Below are positions 7,626 through 14,715 of a stretch of DNA of 64,000 bases, piece by piece; position 1 is the stretch's first letter; every line of letters begins with the position of its first letter. The notes beneath the pieces were generated by a model. The model ran no database searches, was not told the origin of the DNA, and saw only the letters and a list, made by a program, of their open reading frames with translations. This DNA is from Saccharopolyspora kobensis (lineage in GTDB: Bacteria > Actinomycetota > Actinomycetes > Mycobacteriales > Pseudonocardiaceae). Location of the stretch: positions 345,404 through 409,403 of the forward strand of contig NZ_FNVB01000003.1 of NCBI RefSeq assembly GCF_900108315.1, in the 5' to 3' direction. Made by a program: the position numbers and the translations under genes.

Positions 7626-9199
7626 GCGGACCGGTTCTCCAGGGCCCGCTGCCGACCGGAGAACGCTGGAAGTCCGTTCGCGACAACAACAACGAGGGCG
7701 CGCAGCTCCTGCGCGCCGGGCAGATCGCGCGGAGCGCCGAGCTCTTCGAGCAGGCCATCGCACTCACCCGCGTCGCGGACGTCGACGCCGAGGGCCTCGA
7801 CCTGCGCTGCCGCGCCCTGTCGAACCTCGCCGCGGCCCGCGAGCTGAGCGGCGATCTCGGCGGCGCGATCACCGAGATCGAAGAGGCGATCAGCACCGGT
7901 CAGCGGGTGCTGGCCGAGATCGGCGACCTCCGCGGCACCCGGTCCGCGGTGCTGAGCGGACATCTCGCCCGGGCGCAAACGCTCATCCTGCTCGGCCGAC
8001 TGGACGAAGCGCTCGAATCCGCCGACCGGGCCACCGCGCTGCTCTCCGGCGCCGACGGCGACCTGCTCCGGTTCACCCTGCACAACGTGCGCTGCGGCAT
8101 CTTCCTCGAAGCCGGGCGACTGCCCGAGGCCGACCAGGAGGGCGAACGCGCCCTCGAAGTCGCCCTGGCCAGCCACCCGGAGCTGTCGGCCTCGGTCTAC
8201 CCGAACCTCGCCGGAATCGCCCAGCTGACCGATGATGACGCCACCGCGCAGGACTACCTCGCGCTGGCCGAGCAGATCAACCGGCTGGCCGGGGACGCGA
8301 CGAGCCGCCAGCACGCCGTGGAGAACCTGGCCCGGGCATCCTTGCAGGCCGGGCGGTTGGAAGAGGCGCGGCGCGGTTTCGGGACGGCCGAAGCGCTGGC
8401 CGTCGAGGCCGGCCTGCCGATCCGGGCCGCGGCCAGCCGCTGCGGGATCGCCGCGGTGCGGCTGCACAGCGGACAGCCGGATGAAGCGGCGGAAGCTCTG
8501 CGGGACGCGATCACCCGATTCCCGGCCGAGGGCGCGCATCTGGAGCGGCTCCAGGCCTGGGGTGTCCTCGGCGACGCCGAATCGGCGCGGATGGACTTCG
8601 CCGCCGCCGAGGACGCCTACACCAACGCCCGCGAGCACGCTCTGACCGCGCAAGACCGGTGCCGCATCGACGTCCGCCGCGCGGAGATGCACGCGGAATG
8701 GGCGTCGGCGGCGCCCGCGGACCGGGCGGCGCTGCTGGCCCGGGCGCTGGACCTCGCGGTCGCCGCGCACCTGGCCACCGAGGCGCTGCGCGAGACGTTC
8801 CCGCCGGGTCCCGCGCGGGAGAGGTGGGTCGGCTCCGTCGCCGCACCGGCCCGGGGGCTCGCGTTCCGGCTGGCCGCGTTGCTCGGCGACACCCGGCTGC
8901 TGCTGGCGCTGACGGAGAACGCTTCAGCCGCGGTCGCCTTCCACGCCCCCACGACCACCGCGGTCTCCCCGTGGGTGGCCGAGTTCGAGCCGCCCGCACC
9001 CACCGGTTCCGAGATCGAGCTGCCCGCCGCGGCATCCGGGCTGCTCACCGGTTCGACGCAGCTGCCCGTGCGGTTCCAGCCGCCACCGCGAGTGCTCTCC
9101 TGCCCGGGCGCGGAGGTGCTGCTCGCGGAGTGGTTCGAACGCGCCGAGCAGCGGTACGGCATCCGCGTCCGGTCCGAGGAGGTCGTGGCGGGATGGTGA
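7622..9199 (+). CDS. TPR-repeat protein of the CHAT operon
   Basis: A 525-residue tetratricopeptide-repeat protein. Repeats with the alternating small/aromatic pattern run from about residue 22 to 380, for example EGAQLLRAGQIARSAELFEQA, LARAQTLILLGRLDEALESA and CGIAAVRLHSGQPDEAAEAL. The last 110 residues are a Pro/Glu-rich tail with a conserved-looking AEWFERAEQRYGIRV end. The start is GTG at 7622, overlapping the previous stop. TPR proteins next to or fused with CHAT peptidases commonly recruit substrate or regulate the peptidase. Here the two domains are on separate, overlapping genes, so TPR-CHAT complex formation is a reasonable inference. Confidence 0.9.
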   Translation: MSGPVLQGPLPTGERWKSVRDNNNEGAQLLRAGQIARSAELFEQAIALTRVADVDAEGLDLRCRALSNLAAARELSGDLGGAITEIEEAISTGQRVLAEIGDLRGTRSAVLSGHLARAQTLILLGRLDEALESADRATALLSGADGDLLRFTLHNVRCGIFLEAGRLPEADQEGERALEVALASHPELSASVYPNLAGIAQLTDDDATAQDYLALAEQINRLAGDATSRQHAVENLARASLQAGRLEEARRGFGTAEALAVEAGLPIRAAASRCGIAAVRLHSGQPDEAAEALRDAITRFPAEGAHLERLQAWGVLGDAESARMDFAAAEDAYTNAREHALTAQDRCRIDVRRAEMHAEWASAAPADRAALLARALDLAVAAHLATEALRETFPPGPARERWVGSVAAPARGLAFRLAALLGDTRLLLALTENASAAVAFHAPTTTAVSPWVAEFEPPAPTGSEIELPAAASGLLTGSTQLPVRFQPPPRVLSCPGAEVLLAEWFERAEQRYGIRVRSEEVVAGW

Positions 9200-10494
9200 A
9201 CCGGCGAGCGGCCCCGGACGGCACCGAAGTGCTGGCCGGGCTGGCGACCGCCACCCGACCGGTCGCGCGACTGACCTATGTGGACGCCGACGAGCTCTAC
9301 CTGAGCTGGGTGTGGGACCACGCCCCGGCGCATCCCAGGATGGTCGTGCTGCCACGGGCGCTCATCGCCCCCGCGCTGGAACAGCTCCGCGCCGCCCTGC
9401 CCTCGCCGCTGCCGTCCGAAACCGGCCTCCAAGCGCTCGAAAGGGCTCTCGGCGGCGGTGACTTCACCGACCCGGCACGCGAGCAGCGCCTCGCCACCGC
9501 GCTGACCTCGTGCGTCATCCCGCAGCGGCTCGGTCTGGAGCTCAACGCGCTGGAGGCTCGCGGATTCCGCCCGCACCTGCGCGTTCAGCCCTCGCCGTCC
9601 ATCGCGCAGCTGCCGTGGGAGTTGCTGGGCACTTCGGGCACCGACCGCTTGACCGACATGGTCGACGTCTCCACGCTGCTGCCCGCATCGCTGCGCAACG
9701 CGACCGGAAGAGCGGTCTCGGCGTGGGATCCGCGCGGCGCGGTGGTCGCGGCGCTCGATCCCGCGGTACCGGGCTTCGCCGAAACCTCCGAGCTGGGCAG
9801 CGTGCTCGGCCCCGTCGCGCCGGGATCGCCGCTCGCCGAGATGGTCGCGGCGCTCGGCGACCGGGTGCGGCCAGGAGGAAGAGCCTTCCGCCGCAACGAC
9901 TTCGGTCGCGACCGGCTGGCGGCCGAGCTGGTCGGGGCGTCGCGTTTCCTCTACGTCGGCCACGTGACCGCTTCGACGCACGCCCTCGATTCCCGGATGC
10001 ACCTCTCCGACGGAGCCGGAACCACCGGTCACGCCGAGCCGGTGAACGGGCACCGCCCGCTCACCGCGGCCGACGTCGTCCTCGGCCACGGGTCGGCGAA
10101 ACCGCTGCGCGCGCCCAACCGGGTCGCGCTCGTCGCGTGCGAGTCCGGCGGTGACCTGCGCTTCGCCGAGCCGACCGGCCTGGTCGCCGCGTTCGCGCAC
10201 CGCGGCGCGGAGTACGTCACCGCGACGCGCTGGACCCTGCCCACCGAAGCCGGTCTGCGGCGCTACGTCCCCGGGCTCGGTGATCGCGCGGAGGGCGTGC
10301 TGGCCGAGGCGATCCTGGCGGTGAACGCCGCGCACGAGTCGCCGGACCCGGTCGCCGCGCTCAACGCGTGGCAGCGCGCGCAAGCCCACCGGTGGATCGA
10401 GACCGGTGATCCCCGCTGCACACCGCTGATCTGGGCGGCCTTCCACACCGCCTGGTCACCGCCACCGCCCGAAGACCACCTCCAGCGACGCTGA
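9193..10494 (+). CDS. CHAT-domain caspase-like cysteine peptidase
   Basis: A 433-residue protein whose C-terminal half is a CHAT (caspase HetF associated with TPR) domain. Visible landmarks are the IAQLPWELL motif (137-145), the catalytic histidine in YVGH257 and the catalytic cysteine in VALVAC316ESGG, followed by the typical GLVAAF...GAEYVTATRW core (329-347). Both catalytic residues are intact. The N-terminal 120 residues are a helical region with no named domain. ATG at 9193 overlaps the TPR stop by seven bases; GTG at 9196 is also possible. As the last gene of the operon it is the likely effector, cleaving a target when the upstream proteins signal. Confidence 0.92.
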   Translation: MVNRRAAPDGTEVLAGLATATRPVARLTYVDADELYLSWVWDHAPAHPRMVVLPRALIAPALEQLRAALPSPLPSETGLQALERALGGGDFTDPAREQRLATALTSCVIPQRLGLELNALEARGFRPHLRVQPSPSIAQLPWELLGTSGTDRLTDMVDVSTLLPASLRNATGRAVSAWDPRGAVVAALDPAVPGFAETSELGSVLGPVAPGSPLAEMVAALGDRVRPGGRAFRRNDFGRDRLAAELVGASRFLYVGHVTASTHALDSRMHLSDGAGTTGHAEPVNGHRPLTAADVVLGHGSAKPLRAPNRVALVACESGGDLRFAEPTGLVAAFAHRGAEYVTATRWTLPTEAGLRRYVPGLGDRAEGVLAEAILAVNAAHESPDPVAALNAWQRAQAHRWIETGDPRCTPLIWAAFHTAWSPPPPEDHLQRR

Positions 10495-10498
10495 CGCG

Positions 10499-10540
10499 TC
10501 TCGGCCGCCCACCGCGCGCAGCTGCGGTGGGCGGCCGAGA
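10499..10540. terminator. Strong bidirectional terminator after the CHAT operon
   Basis: Perfect 17-bp arms at 10499-10515 and 10524-10540 with an 8-base loop. It separates the CHAT gene from the convergent small-peptide gene. Confidence 0.85.
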
Positions 10541-10555
10541 ACGTCCGGGTACCGG

Positions 10556-10753
10556 TCAGTGAGCGTCCTGGTCGATGCTGGCGTTGTTGAAGGCGGTCAC
10601 ATCGACATCGCCGAAGCAGGAGTCGTTGTCGACGTCGACATCGACGTTCTGGTCCAGGAAGACATTCTGGTCGATGTCGCCGAAGCCGCCCCACCAGCCG
10701 CCGCCCAGCGCCTTGCGCTCCGGCAGCAGCTCCACCGAGACGTGTTCGAACAT
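10556..10753 (-). CDS. Small Asp/Asn-rich peptide facing the CHAT operon
   Basis: Not recognised. The 65-residue peptide starts MFEHVSVELLPERKALGGG at an ATG preceded by AGGGGGA. After a Gly/Trp patch (GGGWWGGFG, 17-25) comes an alternating D/V/N tail with an internal repeat (DQNVFL then DQNVDV) and a second copy of GD(I/V)D. The end is NNASIDQDAH and there is a single Cys46. The alternating pattern suggests beta structure or calcium binding; the leader-like start could equally suggest a modified-peptide precursor. It has no TM or signal peptide. It lies beyond a terminator and is convergent to the CHAT gene, so a functional link is unproven. Confidence 0.7.
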   Translation of the reverse strand: MFEHVSVELLPERKALGGGWWGGFGDIDQNVFLDQNVDVDVDNDSCFGDVDVTAFNNASIDQDAH

Positions 10754-11090
10754 GGTTCCCCCTAGTTCGCGTTCACGAGAAATTCCAACCAGCGGCTCCA
10801 ACCGCCGCCCCCGAGTACGCCAGAGCACCGTCACCATCCCGTCACAGCACCGTCACACCCGCCCGCCGACCACCCGCCGAAGCCCGTCGGCACACTCCGT
10901 GTTCACCTCACCACCAGGTGAAACACGGGTTTGAAGACGACCGGGTAGGCGAACCGGATGAACCCGGAGACGCCTCGCGCACGCAGCGCAGCCGTTCGGG
11001 CGCGAAAAGTCAACGTTGCGCTGGAGAAGTGACTCCGGTGAGCTGATGACCCCGTTGATCCGGGGAACGTTCCAGGTAGAAAGGCCTCCC
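10754..11090. other. Divergent intergenic region, small-peptide gene / MFS gene
   Basis: This 337-bp stretch has no convincing gene. It holds an inverted repeat TTCACCT (10902-10908) and AGGTGAA (10916-10922) with a 7-base spacer. A 10-bp palindrome GGAACGTTCC (11064-11073) lies just before the MFS ribosome-binding site. Either could bind a regulator. I see no riboswitch or tRNA. Confidence 0.5.
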
Positions 11091-12305
11091 GTGTCCGTTG
11101 CAGCCCACCCTGCCCAGAAACGCGTTCTCGCCGTGCTGGTGACCGCGCAGATACTCAGCGGCGCCGGGCTCGCCGCGGGTATCACCGTGGGAGCGCTGCT
11201 GGCGCAGGACATGCTCGCCAGCACCAGCTTGTCCGGGCTGCCCAGCGCGTTGTTCACCATCGGTTCGGCCGCCACCGCCGTCATCGTCGGGCGGGTCTCG
11301 CAGCGATTAGGCCGCCGCGTCGGGCTCTCGGTCGGCTACGCCGCGGGAGCAGCGGGGAGCTCGGGCGTCGTCATCGCCGCCGCCACCGGCAACGTGGTCC
11401 TGCTGTTCATCTCGCTGTTCGTCTACGGCGCGGGCAGCGCCACCAACCTCCAGGCCCGCTATGCCGGGGCCGATCTCGCCGCCCCGCAGCAGCGGGGCCG
11501 GGCGGTGAGCACCGTTCTGGTGGCCACCACCGTCGGGGCCGTCGCCGGGCCGAACCTGGTCACCGCGACCGGCGGGCTCGCCGCCTCGCTGGGGCTACCG
11601 CGGCTGGCCGGTCCGTTCCTCCTCGCGTCGGTCGCCTATGCGGCGGCTGCGGCCGTGCTGTGGGTCATGCTCCGCCCCGACCCGCTGACCACCGCCCGCG
11701 CCCTCGCCGCGCAAGCACCGCAGCCCCAGGAGGAATCCCCGGTTCCGGCGACGTCTCATCGCGCGCACCTGCTGCTCGGCGCGTCGGTCATGGTGCTCAC
11801 CCAGGTCGTCATGGTCGCCATCATGACCATGACGCCGGTGCACATGCAGCACCACGGCCACGACGTCAGCGCGGCGGGCCTGGTCATCGCCGTGCACATC
11901 GCCGGGATGTACCTGCCCTCCCCGTTCAGCGGGCTGCTCGTCGACCGCTTCGGCCGGCTGGCGGTCGCCGCCGCGTCCGGGATCACGCTCCTCGGCGCCG
12001 GGCTGGTGGCGGCCCTGGCACCGCCGCAGTCCACCTGGCTGCTCGCGCTCGCACTCGGGCTGCTCGGGCTCGGCTGGAACTTCGGCCTGATCAGCGGGAC
12101 CACGATCATCACCGACGCCGTTCCGCTGGCCACCCGCGCCAAGGTCCAGGGAAGGATCGACGTCTCGATCGCGCTGTCCGGGGCCGGTGGCGGCATGGCC
12201 TCCGGCGTGATCGTCGCGGCCAGCAGCTACTCGGTGCTCGCGGTCATCGGCGGCGTCCTCGCGCTGGCGATCATCCCCGCCGTCGCCCGCACCGCCCGCG
12301 CCTGA
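11091..12305 (+). CDS. MFS transporter, drug/efflux-like
   Basis: Major facilitator superfamily permease of 404 residues with about 12 hydrophobic segments. A motif-A-like loop, GRVSQRLGRRVG, follows TM2, and a second half-repeat VDRFGRLA lies near residue 285. A Met/His-rich stretch MTMTPVHMQHHGHDV lies between TM7 and TM8, which could reflect metal exposure but proves nothing. The GTG at 11091 is chosen because AGAAAGG precedes it and the protein then opens directly into TM1; an ATG farther upstream lacks a ribosome-binding site. It ends convergently with a copper-box-controlled gene. The substrate is unknown. Confidence 0.85.
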   Translation: MSVAAHPAQKRVLAVLVTAQILSGAGLAAGITVGALLAQDMLASTSLSGLPSALFTIGSAATAVIVGRVSQRLGRRVGLSVGYAAGAAGSSGVVIAAATGNVVLLFISLFVYGAGSATNLQARYAGADLAAPQQRGRAVSTVLVATTVGAVAGPNLVTATGGLAASLGLPRLAGPFLLASVAYAAAAAVLWVMLRPDPLTTARALAAQAPQPQEESPVPATSHRAHLLLGASVMVLTQVVMVAIMTMTPVHMQHHGHDVSAAGLVIAVHIAGMYLPSPFSGLLVDRFGRLAVAAASGITLLGAGLVAALAPPQSTWLLALALGLLGLGWNFGLISGTTIITDAVPLATRAKVQGRIDVSIALSGAGGGMASGVIVAASSYSVLAVIGGVLALAIIPAVARTARA

Positions 12306-12357
12306 CCGGGCCGCTTTCAGCGATTCCACTGTGGAGCCGAGCCGGTTCCGGACTCGT

Positions 12358-12395
12358 GCCCCGGGCGGTGAGCCGGTCAGGTCACCGCCCGGGGC
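12358..12395. terminator. Bidirectional terminator
   Basis: Perfect 14-bp arms at 12358-12371 and 12382-12395 with a 10-base loop, between two convergent genes. Confidence 0.8.
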
Positions 12396-12431
12396 GGCCA
12401 CATCGCTGCCCGTCCGGGTTCGGCATCGCCG

Positions 12432-13214
12432 TCACGCGACGACGGTGAACTGCGCGGTGCGGACCTTCCCGGCGTGCTTGAAGTCGAGGAACAGCCGGTA
12501 GGTTCCCGGGCCGGGCACCGCCGCGTGGAAGCCGATCTCCGGCCCCGGGCCGGTCGCCTCCTCCGGGTGGACGTGCAGGTACGCGAGGTCGCCGAGCCGG
12601 AGAGCGACCAGGTGCCCGTAGGCGCCGAGGTACGGCTCCAGGTCGGTGACCGGGACGCCGTCGCGGTGCACGGTCAGCGCGAGCCGGTGGGCTTGGCCCG
12701 CCTGGAGTTCGCCGTCGAGCACGACCTCGTATCCGTCGACCTCCGACACCGCGGCCACGTCCGGTACGGGGCGCGGCTGGAAGTCTCCGGCGACCGCCAG
12801 GTCCGCGCCGAGCGTGAGCCCGGCCGCGCCGTCGGGCTGGAAGTCGATGAAGACGCGGTACTGCCCCGCCTCCGCCAGCTCCAGCGGCACCGTCCAGGTC
12901 CCGTCGCCGCTCTCGACCGGGTGCAGGTGCCAGAAACCGGTGAGGTCGCGGCGGACCGCGATGAGGTGGATCCGCTTCCCGTGCACCTCGGCCAGCGAGG
13001 TCACCGCCGCCCCGTCCGGCCCGAGGATGCGGAACCGGTAGTCGGCGGTACCGCCCGCGTCCAGCCGCGCGGTCTCCGGGGCGAAGGTGTAGCCGTCCTT
13101 GCTGATCTGCAGCCCTTCCGGAGCACCTCCGTCCCCGTGGTGACCAGCGTGCCCGTGGTGACCGGCGGCGTGGCCGCGGTGGGCGTGGTGATCGGTGTGC
13201 GTCGTCTCGTTCAT
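12432..13214 (-). CDS. His-rich metal-responsive protein under CsoR-type boxes
   Basis: A 260-residue protein with a histidine-rich N-terminus (residues 6-30, His/Gly/Ala repeats ending HHGDGG). Two beta-sandwich-like halves follow, containing HLHPVE and YLHVHPEE, further potential metal ligands. No signal peptide or TM segment is seen. The start at 13214 is decided by GAGAGGAG six bases upstream; an ATG two codons earlier would touch that site. The promoter region carries a perfect copper-type operator 16 bases from the start. It is probably copper-induced and could act as a soluble copper buffer. The family name is uncertain. Confidence 0.8.
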   Translation of the reverse strand: MNETTHTDHHAHRGHAAGHHGHAGHHGDGGAPEGLQISKDGYTFAPETARLDAGGTADYRFRILGPDGAAVTSLAEVHGKRIHLIAVRRDLTGFWHLHPVESGDGTWTVPLELAEAGQYRVFIDFQPDGAAGLTLGADLAVAGDFQPRPVPDVAAVSEVDGYEVVLDGELQAGQAHRLALTVHRDGVPVTDLEPYLGAYGHLVALRLGDLAYLHVHPEEATGPGPEIGFHAAVPGPGTYRLFLDFKHAGKVRTAQFTVVA

Positions 13215-13229
13215 CGCCATCTCCTCTCG

Positions 13230-13246
13230 ATACCCCCAGGGGGTAT
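13230..13246. promoter_or_regulatory. CsoR-type copper operator, box 1
   Basis: ATACCCCCAGGGGGTAT is a perfect 17-bp palindrome centred on base 13238. It matches the TACCC-N5-GGGTA pattern of CsoR/RcnR-family repressors. It lies 16 bases upstream of the His-rich protein start. Confidence 0.8.
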
Positions 13247-13304
13247 GTGTTCGATGCCGAGAACTATGCCAAGCCGCGAACCCCGGCGCAACGTGATCCA
13301 CGGC

Positions 13305-13321
13305 ATACCCCCAGGGGGCAT
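13305..13321. promoter_or_regulatory. CsoR-type copper operator, box 2 (one mismatch)
   Basis: ATACCCCCAGGGGGCAT is the same 17-bp element with one base changed at 13319. It lies between the two perfect boxes, in the middle of the divergent intergenic region. Confidence 0.75.
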
Positions 13322-13347
13322 CTGACGCAGGCAGAAGGTTGCGCAGC

Positions 13348-13364
13348 ATACCCCCAGGGGGTAT
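13348..13364. promoter_or_regulatory. CsoR-type copper operator, box 3
   Basis: A second perfect copy of ATACCCCCAGGGGGTAT, 49 bases upstream of the divergent CMD gene start. Centres of boxes 1, 2 and 3 are 75 and 43 bases apart. Confidence 0.8.
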
Positions 13365-13412
13365 ATGTATCTGCCTGAACGCACCCGAGAGCACTTGGAA
13401 CGAGGACGCGTG

Positions 13413-13919
13413 ATGCGACGACTGACAGCACTGGAACCGATCGACGCCCCCGCCGCTTCGCGCGAGCAGCTGGAGGAGATCGTCGCCCGGCACGGTTCTG
13501 CGGGCGAGATGATCCGCACGATGGCGCACTCGCCCGCTCTGCTGCAGGGCTACCTCTCGTTCTCGCGGGCGGTGAAGCGCACGAAGCTGCCGCGCGCGCT
13601 CAGCGAGAAGATCTCCCTGGCGGTGCAGGAATGGCTCGGCTGCGAAACCTGCTCGAACGCGCACGCCGAAGCCGCGAAGGCGATCGGCCTGTCCGACGCC
13701 GACATCGCACTGGCCCGGCAGGCGACCGCCACCGACCCGCGCGAAGCGGCGCTGCTCACCTTCGCGCTCAAGGTGCTCGCGGAACCGGCGGCGATCAGCG
13801 ACGAGGAGATCTCCGACCTCGCCGCGCACGGCTGGCGCGAGCGCACGATCGCCGACGTCATCGCGCTCGTCGTCCTGAACCAGCTCACGGGCACCTTCAA
13901 CCTCGTCGCCGGGATCTAG
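13413..13919 (+). CDS. Carboxymuconolactone decarboxylase / AhpD-like protein, copper-box controlled
   Basis: A 168-residue AhpD-fold protein with an intact redox motif C77-x-x-C80-x3-H84 (CETCSNAH), suggesting thiol-based peroxide or quinone chemistry. It is not closely similar to the ECF41-linked CMD protein at 1507. The ATG at 13413 follows GAGGA with suitable spacing; an in-frame ATG at 13365 overlaps the operator and is rejected. It shares a divergent promoter region with three copper-type operators, so copper induction is likely. A role in coping with oxidative damage from copper is inferred. Confidence 0.85.
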   Translation: MRRLTALEPIDAPAASREQLEEIVARHGSAGEMIRTMAHSPALLQGYLSFSRAVKRTKLPRALSEKISLAVQEWLGCETCSNAHAEAAKAIGLSDADIALARQATATDPREAALLTFALKVLAEPAAISDEEISDLAAHGWRERTIADVIALVVLNQLTGTFNLVAGI

Positions 13920-13968
13920 CCCGGATGCGGGCACCACTCGGTGCGGCGTCTGCCGGGCGGTGCCCAAC

Positions 13969-13987
13969 GCACTTGAAAGTGCCTTTT
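13969..13987 (+). terminator. Terminator-like hairpin with T-tract
   Basis: GCACT (13969-13973) and AGTGC (13978-13982) form a small stem followed by CTTTT, 50 bases after the CMD stop. A second small hairpin, GCACC/GGTGC (13931-13944), precedes it. Confidence 0.5.
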
Positions 13988-14120
13988 GTAGGCCCTCTTT
14001 CACTCACCCATGATGGTGTCACGCACTACTGGTGAGGTGAGGAAGATGGTTGAGCAGGCGGCGCGTTCCAAGGGGTCGCAGGAGCGAACCACGAGGATGC
14101 GGCGGGCGGTGCACCCGGCA

Positions 14121-14570
14121 CTACGGACCGATGAGCGCCACCGGCACCTCAGCCTGCCGACGCGCTGACGCCGCCTTGGCTCGGCCGACTCCGGTCAGCT
14201 CGCTGGCGGCCCGGTGGCCGGCGATCTCGCTGTGGTGGGTGACGGCCCACTCGGCCATCGCCCGCACCGCCTCGATCAGCGACCGGCCCAGGTCCGTCAG
14301 CTCGTACTCCACTCGGGGCGGGACCTCGGCGTACGCGGTCCGGGTGATCAGGCCGTCGCGCTCCAGGTTCTTGAGCGTCTGGGTCAGCATCCGCTGGGAG
14401 ATCCCCGGGATGCTCGCCTGCAAGTCGGAGTAGCGCAGCGCACCGGCGCCCAGGGTGCTGATGGTCAACACCGTCCACTTGTCGCCGATGCGGTCGAGCA
14501 CCTCGCGGACGAAGGCGCTGTCCTCCGGCCATGCCTGGCACGGACCACTGATCTGCCGCGCTGACGCCAT
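14121..14570 (-). CDS. HxlR-family winged-helix regulator
   Basis: A 149-residue HxlR-type transcription factor. The hallmark DRIGDKWTVLTISTLGAGALRY opens the winged helix, followed by LQASIPGISQRMLTQTLKNLERDGLI (recognition helix) and a VEYELTDLGRSL wing. The conserved N-terminal cysteine (CQAW, residue 11) is present. In HypR/YodB relatives it senses disulfide or quinone stress. The start at 14570 is chosen for the AGAGGTGAT ribosome-binding site. It is divergent from a flavin monooxygenase gene, which is the expected target. Confidence 0.88.
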   Translation of the reverse strand: MASARQISGPCQAWPEDSAFVREVLDRIGDKWTVLTISTLGAGALRYSDLQASIPGISQRMLTQTLKNLERDGLITRTAYAEVPPRVEYELTDLGRSLIEAVRAMAEWAVTHHSEIAGHRAASELTGVGRAKAASARRQAEVPVALIGP

Positions 14571-14598
14571 CCCGATCACCTCTCATCCAGGTGCAACC

Positions 14599-14618
14599 GC
14601 ACTACCAGTATGTAGCGC
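14599..14618. promoter_or_regulatory. Possible HxlR operator
   Basis: CTAC (14602-14605) and GTAG (14612-14615) flank six bases, with further partial symmetry outward to the GC on each side. The site lies between the divergent hxlR-type and monooxygenase genes. The match is weak and position-based. Confidence 0.3.
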
Positions 14619-14715
14619 CCGCGCGGCGACCACGCACGCATCCACGACTCCGGTCCGCTCGCGGATCACCGGAGCGCGCTCCAAAACCACCTCGATTCAA
14701 TGGAGAGTGATCACC

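Noticed and set aside
13230..13364. Reading the GC-rich palindromes as terminators
   Set aside because: All three have an identical 17-bp sequence, a one-base centre incompatible with a hairpin loop of useful size, and lie in a divergent promoter region.
14046..14168. Small plus-strand frame with a possible ribosome-binding site after the CMD gene
   Set aside because: It overlaps the 3' end of the HxlR gene on the other strand and encodes an Arg/His-rich string with no family resemblance.
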